From Campylobacter pinnipediorum subsp. caledonicus (GTDB lineage Bacteria; Campylobacterota; Campylobacteria; Campylobacterales; Campylobacteraceae): DNA of 64,000 nt. The notes under the pieces are model-generated. The model did not search any database, was not told where the DNA came from, and saw only the letters and a list, made by a program, of their open reading frames with translations. Every line of letters starts with the position of its first letter. Within the stretch, counting starts at the first letter, position 1. The position numbers and the translations under genes are program-made. This document shows, piece by piece, positions 24,434 to 32,461 of the stretch. The stretch lies in assembly GCF_002022005.1 (NCBI RefSeq), contig NZ_CP017258.1, forward strand, positions 248,001-312,000, read 5' to 3'.

Positions 24434-25029
24434 GACCGATAGGATCAACAAAAGAGCGTTTACCTATATACAACATGACTTTTAATACATTGATTTGCCA
24501 ATTAAAAATGGATAAGCATATATCAGATGAAACCAAAAACAAGCTAATACAAGCTTACACTTTACTTTATTATACAGGTTGTAGGGTTAGCGAGATAGCA
24601 AAATTAGATGTATCAGATATTAAAAATATAATAGCATTAAAAACACTTGCATTAAACGGTCAAACTAAAACTAAAAGACCAAGAACTATCCATTTTACAG
24701 ATAGAATGATAGCTATAATAAAAGATTTTAAATTAGATAATGCTACTAAACATGGGGATTATTTGTTTTACCAAAATGGCACAAATTACCCTATGGATAA
24801 AAAAGGTTTAACCAAACTTTTAAACAACTATCTAATGGCATATCTTAAAACAGACCTTTACACTACGCATAGCTTTAGAGCTGGCTATATAACAAGGATA
24901 GTTGAAAGCACGGGCAATATAAGAACGGCTTGTGATATGGTAGGACATAGAAATGTAACTACCACACTTAGATATATAGCTACCTCAAAAGAGCAAAAGT
25001 TAGACGCACTTGCAAAGGTATTTGGATGA
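24430..25029 (+). CDS. Catalytic-domain-only tyrosine recombinase
   Basis: A 199-residue tyrosine recombinase with the catalytic set: TGCRVSEIAKLDV (Arg I), HSFRAGYI (His-x-x-Arg) and VGHRNVTTTLRYI (His/Tyr). It lacks the usual N-terminal core-binding domain of about 100 residues. It lies in the early operon, far from the att site, and a second, full-length integrase serves the att end. Roles such as dimer resolution, inversion or accessory recombination are possible; none is shown. Confidence 0.75.
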   Translation: MRPIGSTKERLPIYNMTFNTLICQLKMDKHISDETKNKLIQAYTLLYYTGCRVSEIAKLDVSDIKNIIALKTLALNGQTKTKRPRTIHFTDRMIAIIKDFKLDNATKHGDYLFYQNGTNYPMDKKGLTKLLNNYLMAYLKTDLYTTHSFRAGYITRIVESTGNIRTACDMVGHRNVTTTLRYIATSKEQKLDALAKVFG

Positions 25030-25406
25030 GAGAGTTTATCCCTATTCAATACTTTGATTTATCAAACACAACTAAAAAAGATATTCAAAACCTTTATTAT
25101 AGAGATAAGCAAATAGGTAGAACAGATAGATTTATGATTGAAAACGGGCAGTTATTAGTGCATAATGATTATAAATGCCCACATTTTCACAAGGTAGCTG
25201 ATTTATATTACAAAGCACTTGAATGTGCTAATTCACAAAGAGAGTTAGCAAAATTTGTAGCAAAGCAAACAGGTAAAGATATAAACACTGTGTATTTTTA
25301 TTTTAGAAATTTCCGTTTCAAAAATCCAGACTTTGCACAACAAATATGCAATCTCTTAAAAAGATTTATAAAAGAAAATAATTTATTTGGGGATTATGAT
25401 GAATAA
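25026..25406 (+). CDS. Early protein of unknown function
   Basis: A 126-residue protein, overlapping the recombinase by 4 bp and the primase gene by a few bases. The C-terminal half may be helix-turn-helix-like (SQRELAKFVAKQTGKDINTV). The N-terminal part contains IENGQLLVHNDYKCPHFHK. Placement between a recombinase and the primase-helicase suggests a replication accessory or regulator. No family recognised. Confidence 0.5.
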   Translation: MREFIPIQYFDLSNTTKKDIQNLYYRDKQIGRTDRFMIENGQLLVHNDYKCPHFHKVADLYYKALECANSQRELAKFVAKQTGKDINTVYFYFRNFRFKNPDFAQQICNLLKRFIKENNLFGDYDE

Positions 25407-28314
25407 TGTATTTGAGACAATAAAGCAAACCATATCCAAAGACGACTTAAAAGACTTTATAAGCAATGAATATGGTATAGAATTTAAAGCAAACAATGCC
25501 AATGCCTTTTGTCCTTTTCACGATCATAATTTCCAAACACCATCACTAGGAGTGAGTGCCAATAACAACGGAGCATTTTTCCACTGCTTTGCATGCAACA
25601 CCAGCGGAGATATAACCAAATTTGTAGAACTCAAAGAAAACATATCACCACTACAAGCAGCCAAAAAAGTATGCGAATATTTTAATATACCTTGTGATAT
25701 TAACGCACAAGACCTATCCGAAGAAGAAAAAAAAGAAAGAGCCAAAAAATTAGAAGCTATAAAAAGACAAAACAAAGAAAGAAGAGCCAAAGACAACGAA
25801 CAAAAACAAGAACTTATCAAAAAAAATATAATAGCAATAGGCAAAATAGCACCAACTCTTATAAGAGATTTAGAGATAAATTATTCTAGTATCAAAGACA
25901 CCCTAGAAGAATCATTTCATTTATATTTTATGCCGATATTTAAAGATATTTCAAAAGACCTTTTAGGTTATAGCTTAGAGCATAAAAGCCTAGCTATCAT
26001 CATAAGAGATAAAAACAACAATCCTATAAATATCAGATATAGACAAAAATTTAAATACGATAGCACTCACAAGATGCTAACAAATGAGAGAATGGACGGC
26101 AAATGGATAGGACAAGCAAATATGTCATCTTTTCCTTTTCCACTAAGCCTATATGGAAATCACACAGACGATAAAGTGATAATCTGCGAAGGTGAAAAAG
26201 ATGCACTAAATTTATATAGTGTAGGGGTTAGAGCCTTGACCTTGGGGGGAGTAAATAATAGCTTTGAGCCTTACAAAGCCTTACTAAAAGACAAGACTGT
26301 ATATATATGGTTTGATAATGATGAAGCAGGGTATGAAAACGCTATCAAAAAATACCACGAATTAAAAGATGTAGCAAAAAATATATATGTAGTTTTATTT
26401 TATGCTATTAGCAAAAAGCTACCACCAAAATATGATATTAGCGATTTTATAGGGGATAATATACCAAAACTACACGCAAATACTATATATGATTTAATAT
26501 CATATAGTTGCTTTAAAGTCTCAAATGTGCTTATAGATGAGATATGTGATTATTATCCAAAGCTTAGCAAAAAGCTAGAAAAATTTAGAGAGATAGAGCC
26601 TTTAAAAGAATTCATAGATATAAAAAAAGAAATTATCCAAAAAGATGATAATGGCAACTATATAAATATTTTTCCAGTCAAAGGCGAACTAGATGATGAA
26701 TTTATAGACCGCATCCTAGACAAAACAAAAGCCTTAAAAAAAGAACTAGGCAATGAAAGATATGATTTATTAAAAGACCTTTATTTACGCAACTTTGTAG
26801 TAACAGAAACAGAAACAGAAAATTTTGAGCGATGGACTAAATCTTTTGACGAAGCCTTTAAGATAAGCAAAACAATGAGATCAAACTATCATCAGACACA
26901 TATTGTGGATATGGTAGAAAGTCTAAACCAAAGTTTTTACAAACTAGGCTACATCTTAGGCGAATACAAAGGCAACCTATATGTATGGACAAATAACCAC
27001 TATATGAAAATAGAAATTAATTCTATGGCTAAATTTATACATAGTTACTGGATGAAAGCAGCACGGGTTGATTTAAAAAAACAAACAAGACCAAATGTTG
27101 ATTTAATAGTAGCAGACCTTATAAGCTTAGCTATCAATCTTGATGAAATAAAAGCAAGACAACAAAGGCGTGTTATAAATATGTTAAATGGCACTATCTT
27201 TATAAGTAAAAATGGCAAGGTTACTTTTAAAGACAAGCACGACCACAAAGACGGCGCTACAAATATTCTTAAATTTCATTATGACCCTAATGCAACTTGC
27301 CCTAAATGGAACAGATTTTTAAGCCAAGTAATGAGCGATAGTGATGATGAAAAAACACTAATGGAATTTATAGGATATTGTTTATTACCAAGCCATGATT
27401 ATGAAAGCTTTTTATTTTTATATGGCAAAAGTGGAGCAAATGGCAAGAGCGTTATTCTTGATACACTCAAAAGCTTTTTTGGTGATGATAATATCTCAGC
27501 CTTACAACTTCAGCAATTTGAAGGACACCAGCTACACGCCCTAACAAATAAAATAATTAATATAGGTAGTGAGATAGATAAAAACTCAAGCGACAAAGGA
27601 CAACTTGCCAACTTAAAAGCAATAGTTTCACCAAAGGATAATTTGCAAATAAACCCTAAAAATCAAGAGCCTTATTTATTGCTTCCAAATGAAAAACCAA
27701 AACTAGCCTTTGCAGGTAATGAAAAGCCTAGACAAGGTTTAGATAATGCAGTCTTTAGGCGTATGCTTTTAATTAGCTTTGATAAGGAAGTAAAAGACGG
27801 ACAAAAGATAAGGGGGCTTAGTGATAGATTTGCCGATGAAATGGCAGGAATTTTTAATCTAGCCATAGCAGGACTTGCAAGACTTATCACAAATGGCAAA
27901 TTTACACGTTCACGCAGAATGCAAAACGAACTAGAAGAATACAAAGACGAAGTAAATCCTATCAGGGCTTTTGTGCGTGATGCAATCATACAAGATGAAA
28001 ATTATTTTATACCAAGCAAATATCTATATGCGGTATATAAGAATTTCATAGAAGACAAAGGTGGCACACCGCTTAAAGAAAAGAACTTTTTCAAAGCATT
28101 TAGAGATGAATGTTTGATGAATAATATAGTAACATCCTACGAACAAAAACGTTTGCAATCTCACTACCTAGGACTTACAAATGATAGACCTTATTGTATC
28201 GTAGGCGTTAGAATCAATCTAAATATTGACTTTGATTCAGTAAGTTTTGGCGGACAACAGATATTTATTAACACAATGAGTGTTCGAAAAGGAGCAGAAC
28301 TTGCTTCTATTTAA
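25399..28314 (+). CDS. Primase-helicase (CHC2 zinc finger, Toprim, SF3 helicase)
   Basis: About 971 residues. I choose ATG 25399 (or 25396), preceded by GGGG, rather than the upstream TTG. Residues about 37-70 are a CHC2-type zinc finger (CPFHDH then CFACNTSG). Toprim motifs follow near 261 (ICEGEKDA) and 305 (WFDNDEAG). The SF3 helicase has Walker A GKSGANGKS near 676, then NIGSEIDK and FAGNEKP. This is the P4-alpha type architecture that both opens the origin and primes replication. The iteron-rich region directly downstream fits as its origin. Confidence 0.85.
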   Translation: MNNVFETIKQTISKDDLKDFISNEYGIEFKANNANAFCPFHDHNFQTPSLGVSANNNGAFFHCFACNTSGDITKFVELKENISPLQAAKKVCEYFNIPCDINAQDLSEEEKKERAKKLEAIKRQNKERRAKDNEQKQELIKKNIIAIGKIAPTLIRDLEINYSSIKDTLEESFHLYFMPIFKDISKDLLGYSLEHKSLAIIIRDKNNNPINIRYRQKFKYDSTHKMLTNERMDGKWIGQANMSSFPFPLSLYGNHTDDKVIICEGEKDALNLYSVGVRALTLGGVNNSFEPYKALLKDKTVYIWFDNDEAGYENAIKKYHELKDVAKNIYVVLFYAISKKLPPKYDISDFIGDNIPKLHANTIYDLISYSCFKVSNVLIDEICDYYPKLSKKLEKFREIEPLKEFIDIKKEIIQKDDNGNYINIFPVKGELDDEFIDRILDKTKALKKELGNERYDLLKDLYLRNFVVTETETENFERWTKSFDEAFKISKTMRSNYHQTHIVDMVESLNQSFYKLGYILGEYKGNLYVWTNNHYMKIEINSMAKFIHSYWMKAARVDLKKQTRPNVDLIVADLISLAINLDEIKARQQRRVINMLNGTIFISKNGKVTFKDKHDHKDGATNILKFHYDPNATCPKWNRFLSQVMSDSDDEKTLMEFIGYCLLPSHDYESFLFLYGKSGANGKSVILDTLKSFFGDDNISALQLQQFEGHQLHALTNKIINIGSEIDKNSSDKGQLANLKAIVSPKDNLQINPKNQEPYLLLPNEKPKLAFAGNEKPRQGLDNAVFRRMLLISFDKEVKDGQKIRGLSDRFADEMAGIFNLAIAGLARLITNGKFTRSRRMQNELEEYKDEVNPIRAFVRDAIIQDENYFIPSKYLYAVYKNFIEDKGGTPLKEKNFFKAFRDECLMNNIVTSYEQKRLQSHYLGLTNDRPYCIVGVRINLNIDFDSVSFGGQQIFINTMSVRKGAELASI

Positions 28315-28674
28315 CCCTTGTCTTATGAATGTCTTATCATTGTCTTATGATTTTACACCGTTCATAAGACAGCAAAACCACGATAAACACGGGGTTAGTA
28401 GTGCCTTGTCTTATCATCTTATGATTTTTGCCCCTATATTGATTTTGAAAAATATTTTTTTTATTTTATTTTATTTTTTTCTAACTAATATAGTAAAAAT
28501 CATAAGACAGATAGAAAACTTAAACAATCAAATAACCATTTTATCGGCTTTCTCTTTTGTCATACGATTTTTAACCTTAATAAGACAGCAAAAAAGCAAA
28601 AGCCCATTTTTAGGGGCTTTGCTTGTCTTACGATTTTTTTATGATAATAAGACATATAAGACAGGAGCTAAAAG
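28315..28674. other. Iteron-rich candidate replication origin
   Basis: This 360-bp gap after the primase-helicase holds nine exact copies of GTCTTAT or its complement ATAAGAC (starting at 28320, 28331, 28342, 28364, 28408, 28502, 28580, 28647 and 28656) and a variant GTCTTAC at 28625. The first three are direct repeats exactly 11 bp apart, one helical turn. An AT-rich stretch (28441-28500) separates the clusters. A hairpin AAAGCCC/GGGGCTTT lies at about 28598-28620. Iterons plus an AT-rich zone next to a P4-type primase-helicase are the usual look of a phage origin. Confidence 0.65.
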
Positions 28675-29226
28675 ATGAACGATTTACAACAAATGGCATT
28701 TAATATCTACATAGACTCAGCAAGCTTTGAAAATGACTTTAAGCCTATGAGTGAAGAGGCCATAGCCCAAAAGATGAGAAACGAAGGACACGAGACTTCA
28801 AGCTCATCCATAAACAGATGGAAAAATAAATTTGAATGGAACAAGGCACTAGAAAATAAAATAACCCTAGCTATGAGTGAAAATAAAGAGTTAAAAAACA
28901 TAATACAAAAAAGCTCACTACAAACTACCGTAAAAAATACAAAGGTAGATATAGAACGAAATAACATGATAATAGCCGGTAGCTATGAGATCATGGAAAG
29001 AGAATTAACAAGGTTGATTAATGACCAAAAACAAAATGGCAAATTAAAGTCCAAAGAAGATATAGAGCTATTTAAATTTATAGCAACACTAAGCACACAA
29101 AGACACGACAAAATGCTTGACAGACTAGCACTTATACCACCGGAGTCGGTTTCTGGTGATGAGCTAATTAGCAGGCTCATGGATGTAACCATAGATGTTG
29201 AAGTTGAAGAAGATACACAGGAGTAA
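28675..29226 (+). CDS. Small terminase-like or DNA-binding protein
   Basis: A 183-residue protein with an N-terminal helix-turn-helix-like region (EEAIAQKMRNEGHETSSSSI then NRWKNKFEW) and long helices after it. It resembles small terminase or DUF1804-type proteins, which bind phage DNA through such domains. Its genomic setting is the early operon beside the origin, with no large terminase next to it, so a replication or regulatory role is equally possible. Confidence 0.5.
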   Translation: MNDLQQMAFNIYIDSASFENDFKPMSEEAIAQKMRNEGHETSSSSINRWKNKFEWNKALENKITLAMSENKELKNIIQKSSLQTTVKNTKVDIERNNMIIAGSYEIMERELTRLINDQKQNGKLKSKEDIELFKFIATLSTQRHDKMLDRLALIPPESVSGDELISRLMDVTIDVEVEEDTQE

Positions 29227-29229
29227 AAT

Positions 29230-29424
29230 ATGATAGAGATTAAATTTATAAGTTTGCAAAAAATCAAATATGGCAAGTATAAGGCTAGACTTTTTAATGA
29301 AAAGAAAAATCTTGTTTTAGAGATAAACAAAGAGTTTAGACTTAATGAACTTGGAATAGTTGGACAAGAAATAATAAAAGCAGAGAAAAAAATAAAAGAA
29401 GAAGAGGAGCCTAGATTATTATGA
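29230..29424 (+). CDS. Small conserved early protein
   Basis: A 64-residue protein (IKFISLQKIKYGKYKARLFN) with a homologue in B at 63498-63692 (IKFVSLEKEPNGFKVRLFDE). It overlaps the next gene start by 4 bp. The following gene is conserved in B too, so the two form a conserved pair. Function unknown. Confidence 0.6.
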   Translation: MIEIKFISLQKIKYGKYKARLFNEKKNLVLEINKEFRLNELGIVGQEIIKAEKKIKEEEEPRLL

Positions 29425-29813
29425 ATTTTATGACATTTGATGAATATGTAAAAATACTTAAAACCGCTGAAAAACAAGCAACCAAGACAGAGATAATGAG
29501 AATGAATAAACCGTTAAAACCTGATAATCCGAAAGCGGTTTTTGTCAAAGTAAATGCGAAGCTCTTAGAAATTTGGGATAAAGAGTTTTATTCTTGTGTT
29601 GATAGTGAAGTTGAAAACATAATAAACGAAGCTTTAAGTAAAAAGCAAAACACAAAGCTATCAAACAGTGTTTTATCAGGTATAAAAGAAGCGAGAACAA
29701 GAATTGAGCTATTAAAAGATATCATAAACAAAATAGCAAATATCCAATGTAATAATTTAACAAATGCAAAAAAGATAATAGCAAATATAAATGAGGTGGT
29801 GCAAAATGCTTAA
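29421..29813 (+). CDS. Conserved early protein, helical
   Basis: A 130-residue, helix-rich protein homologous to B 63094-63504: both contain KPDNPKAVFVKVNAKL / RPVNPDAVYKRINTKL and EAR.RIE.LK..I.K..NI.CNN. The pair with the preceding 64-residue gene is kept in both prophages, suggesting a joint function. No known family is recognised. Confidence 0.6.
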   Translation: MNFMTFDEYVKILKTAEKQATKTEIMRMNKPLKPDNPKAVFVKVNAKLLEIWDKEFYSCVDSEVENIINEALSKKQNTKLSNSVLSGIKEARTRIELLKDIINKIANIQCNNLTNAKKIIANINEVVQNA

Positions 29814-29910
29814 AGATATCGTAAAAGATAAACTTATAGTTTTAGCAAAGATGTTGTTAGTTGTTGTAACTATGATTTTTATAATGGCTATACAAGCCTT
29901 AGTAAATTAA
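29806..29910 (+). CDS. 34-residue membrane peptide
   Basis: A short ORF (MLKDIVKDKLIVLAKMLLVV) with one hydrophobic helix. It starts inside the end of the previous gene (8-bp overlap), after GAGGTGG. Overlap and ribosome site favour real translation. Function unknown. Confidence 0.45.
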   Translation: MLKDIVKDKLIVLAKMLLVVVTMIFIMAIQALVN

Positions 29911-29918
29911 GGGGATGT

Positions 29919-30113
29919 ATGAAAACAAGTATGTATTTATATGGGGGTGAAAACTCACATCTTATATCTATAAACAATGGTGCTGATGACCGCATAGCAA
30001 AGGCAAAGATATTAATAAAAGAACTTTTAAAAGAACCGTTAAAGAGTAGAGATTTTAAAAGGATAGATGATATTTGCAAGGCTATAAAGCATTGGGAAAA
30101 TTTAAAAAACTAA
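29919..30113 (+). CDS. Small early protein
   Basis: A 64-residue charged protein (MKTSMYLYGGENSHLISINN, then a basic helix). It follows AAGGGG at correct spacing and lies in the run of small early genes. No recognised family. Confidence 0.45.
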   Translation: MKTSMYLYGGENSHLISINNGADDRIAKAKILIKELLKEPLKSRDFKRIDDICKAIKHWENLKN

Positions 30114-30123
30114 GGAATAAAAG

Positions 30124-30579
30124 ATGAATATAGGTTATTTTAAAAATGTTATATATACAAACGAACAAGGGCAGGAGTTAAGTTATATAGGTGGTATTAT
30201 CAATATACCTTTTGCCAGACCTTTAGAAGTTGCTTTGTTAAAAGCTAGTGCGGAAGATAAAAAAAACAATGCTAATTTACCAGATTTTAAGATAGTTTTA
30301 CAAAGACCAAAAGGCTATCAAGGGCAAAGACAAATAATAGGTGCTTTATGGAAAAGACAATCGCAACGCGGTTTAGAATACATTTCAGGAAGTATCCAAA
30401 GTCCAATCTTACCCGGTGGGCAAATGTATATAGCATTGTTTGAGCCAACACAAGATGATTCACAACTTTTATATGAAATAAGTTGGAGTGTGCCAAAGAG
30501 CAATAACACTCAAAGCAGTATACCGGATGTAAACACAGATGATATAGCTTATGAGATTAATAACGAAATACCTTTTTAA
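30124..30579 (+). CDS. DUF736-like protein
   Basis: A 151-residue beta-rich protein. It has the DUF736 pattern: an N-terminal strand, then DFKIVLQRPK, IIGALWKRQSQRGLEYISGS and a final YEISWS. DUF736 proteins are common on plasmids and phages near replication genes, and their function is uncertain. The C-terminus ends DIAYEINNEIPF, an acidic/Phe tail reminiscent of single-strand DNA-binding protein tails; that link is inference. Confidence 0.6.
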   Translation: MNIGYFKNVIYTNEQGQELSYIGGIINIPFARPLEVALLKASAEDKKNNANLPDFKIVLQRPKGYQGQRQIIGALWKRQSQRGLEYISGSIQSPILPGGQMYIALFEPTQDDSQLLYEISWSVPKSNNTQSSIPDVNTDDIAYEINNEIPF

Positions 30580-30600
30580 AAGAAAACAAAGGGGCGAATA

Positions 30601-30813
30601 ATGAATGATTATAAAGATATATTAGTAACGTGGTATTCACCGAAATATAACAATGGCTACAAGGTAGTTATTAGGGTAAAAGATGAGTTTTTAAAGGAAA
30701 ATTACATGTATTATAAAGAACCTGATATTCTTAAAAAATATAGGGAAGTTTTAAACGATGATAGTGCAGTTGTGCTTTTTGTAGAAGATGAAGTTTATTT
30801 TATAGAGGTGTAA
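30601..30813 (+). CDS. Small early protein
   Basis: A 70-residue protein (DILVTWYSPKYNNGYKVVIR) of probable alpha/beta fold. It sits in the early operon with a 2-bp gap to the next gene. Not recognised. Confidence 0.45.
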   Translation: MNDYKDILVTWYSPKYNNGYKVVIRVKDEFLKENYMYYKEPDILKKYREVLNDDSAVVLFVEDEVYFIEV

Positions 30814-30815
30814 AA

Positions 30816-31067
30816 ATGGAAGTAAAAGAGATATTAGAACAAAGAGAGCAAACGCATGGAACTTTTGAGGAGCAATCCTCAATCTCCCAAACTTTAAAAC
30901 ATACACTAGGTAAGTATAGTTACAAACTAACCCCTCAACAAAGAGAGGCTATGCAGATGATAATGCATAAACAAGCGAGGATTTTAGCAGGTGATCCAAA
31001 TGTTAAAGACCATTGGGTTGATATAGCAGGTTATGCGACATTAGTAGCTAAAGAATTAAAGGAGTAA
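30816..31067 (+). CDS. DUF6378-like small protein
   Basis: An 83-residue protein with the pattern EILEQREQTHGTFEEQSSIS ... MIMHKQARILAGDPNVKDHW ... DIAGYATL. This resembles a small phage family (DUF6378) found in nucleotide-metabolism or replication gene clusters, of unknown function. Confidence 0.6.
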   Translation: MEVKEILEQREQTHGTFEEQSSISQTLKHTLGKYSYKLTPQQREAMQMIMHKQARILAGDPNVKDHWVDIAGYATLVAKELKE

Positions 31068-31069
31068 AA

Positions 31070-31525
31070 ATGCCATATGTAAACTTATATTTAGATGATG
31101 AAGTTGCTTATCAACTTTTAGAAGAATTAGAAGTAGAAGAATACCTTTCTCTACTTGAATCTAAATTACTAACAGATAATGATATAACAGCAGGAGGAGT
31201 TGTTTATTTAGCAGAGATTTTAGAAAAAATAGACACAAGGTCAATAGGCGAACTTATTTATATGCTTAGTGATGATAGAGCAAAAGAAATAAAAGACTTT
31301 TTATCAGCATATAAAAAAATTAAAGGAGGTCAAGAGCTAAACACAAGAATACAAAGAGCGATAGAAGATTTATCACATTATTTTAACGAGTATGAAGAGT
31401 ATGCGGAGTTAGATTATGAAGATTGGAATAAAGATGATGCAGAGTTTATATTAATCAATATGTCATATTTATTAGATAAATTAAGAACTTATGTTGATGA
31501 CACTTTAGATGAGTTGATGGAATAA
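31070..31525 (+). CDS. Acidic early protein
   Basis: A 151-residue, very acidic and helical protein (NLYLDDEVAYQLLEELEVEE). It begins 2 bp after the previous stop and ends just before the pyrophosphohydrolase-like gene. Acidic early phage proteins often act as decoys or inhibitors, but nothing specific is visible. Not recognised. Confidence 0.5.
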   Translation: MPYVNLYLDDEVAYQLLEELEVEEYLSLLESKLLTDNDITAGGVVYLAEILEKIDTRSIGELIYMLSDDRAKEIKDFLSAYKKIKGGQELNTRIQRAIEDLSHYFNEYEEYAELDYEDWNKDDAEFILINMSYLLDKLRTYVDDTLDELME

Positions 31526-31529
31526 AACA

Positions 31530-32033
31530 ATGACAAAAACACAATTTAACGACATAAAAGAAAAGCTACTTGAGTATTGTAAAGACAAAGGGCTAAGTAT
31601 AGTAAATCAAAGAGCAGGTTATGCAGCAAACCTTAGCAAAGAGATAACCGAATATCTAAGAGCTAATAACGACGATGATAAGGTAGACGCACTTTGTGAT
31701 ATGATTGTGTTTACTCTAAATGCCACCTACAAGCTTGAATATAGAACCGGAGATTCTCATTTTGATAATAAAGTGCCAGTCATAGCTTTTGCTTTTTTAA
31801 GTATGTATTGTGACAAGTTAGCAAATATCACAGATGTAGCTTATTTTGTAGCAAACATTATAAGAAATATTGAAATAATGGGCTATGATAGCTATAAATG
31901 TATGCTTGAAACGATTAAGAAGATAAGCTCCCGCACAGGGCATTACGATGAAAAAGCAAAAAATTTATCAAAGATACTTCAGATGAAGCCAAAGCCAAAT
32001 GGTACAAAGCTGATTATGCTAGTTGCAAGTTAA
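31530..32033 (+). CDS. MazG/dUTPase-like pyrophosphohydrolase, probably frameshifted at the 3' end
   Basis: A 167-residue frame with KEITEYLRANNDDDKVDALC and DMIVF, the ExxE...DxxxD-like pattern of all-alpha NTP pyrophosphohydrolases. After the A6 run near 31958 the current frame continues as a poorly structured tail. The next frame reads KFIKDTSDEAKAKWYKADYA to a stop at 32041 and looks like the native end of such enzymes. A one-base slip in the A tract would explain this. The catalytic core is before the slip, so activity may be kept. Confidence 0.55.
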   Translation: MTKTQFNDIKEKLLEYCKDKGLSIVNQRAGYAANLSKEITEYLRANNDDDKVDALCDMIVFTLNATYKLEYRTGDSHFDNKVPVIAFAFLSMYCDKLANITDVAYFVANIIRNIEIMGYDSYKCMLETIKKISSRTGHYDEKAKNLSKILQMKPKPNGTKLIMLVAS

Positions 32034-32043
32034 TGGATTAATA

Positions 32044-32271
32044 TGAGCTATTTAAACTATGATGAATTATCAGGTTTATTCATTGCACCTGGCTTGCTAA
32101 ATGATAAATATGCCAATTACCTAGTATAGGCTGAAAAAGACGACACAGGCAAGACGGTATATAGAGCAAAAAACAGATGTAACGATAAATATTTGCAAGA
32201 CAGATAAAGGCTTTGAGGCTAAAAAAGTTTTTTTATATGAAGCCTTTTATAACTATATAAAAGCAACATAA
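32044..32271 (+). pseudogene. Degenerate small early gene
   Basis: A start at 32044 gives MSYLNYDELSGLFIAPGLLN up to a TAG at 32128-32130. The frame resumes as AEKDDTGKTVYRAK, then shifts. The third part, QKTDVTINICKTDKGFEAKK and onward, runs to a stop at 32269-32271. The three pieces together look like one protein of about 75 residues broken by a stop and a frameshift. Function unknown. Confidence 0.5.
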
Positions 32272-32284
32272 GAAAGGAATACAA

Positions 32285-32461
32285 ATGAACGATGAACTAT
32301 TAACGGCAAAAGAAGTTATGCAACTTTTAAAGATAAGTGCAACAACTTTATGGAAGTATGTAAAAGCAGGGAAGATAAACAAACACTCTTTGACAAAAAG
32401 AACTATAAGATATTCTAAAAATGAGATACTACAACTTGTTAAATCTCAAACAGTGGCTTAA
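32285..32461 (+). CDS. Excisionase/AlpA-like regulator
   Basis: A 58-residue protein with a winged-helix/HTH_17 pattern (LTAKEVMQLLKISATTLWKY then RYSKNEI), typical of excisionases and AlpA regulators. The ribosome site AGAAAGGA precedes it. Its stop overlaps the stop of the convergent integrase gene by 4 bp. It probably directs excision with that integrase. Confidence 0.7.
   Translation: MNDELLTAKEVMQLLKISATTLWKYVKAGKINKHSLTKRTIRYSKNEILQLVKSQTVA

Noticed and set aside
28280-28678. A 132-codon rightward frame across the iteron region
   Set aside because: It overlaps the end of the primase gene and reads through repeats and poly-AT runs; the protein is low-complexity and has no ribosome site. 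Better explained as origin DNA.
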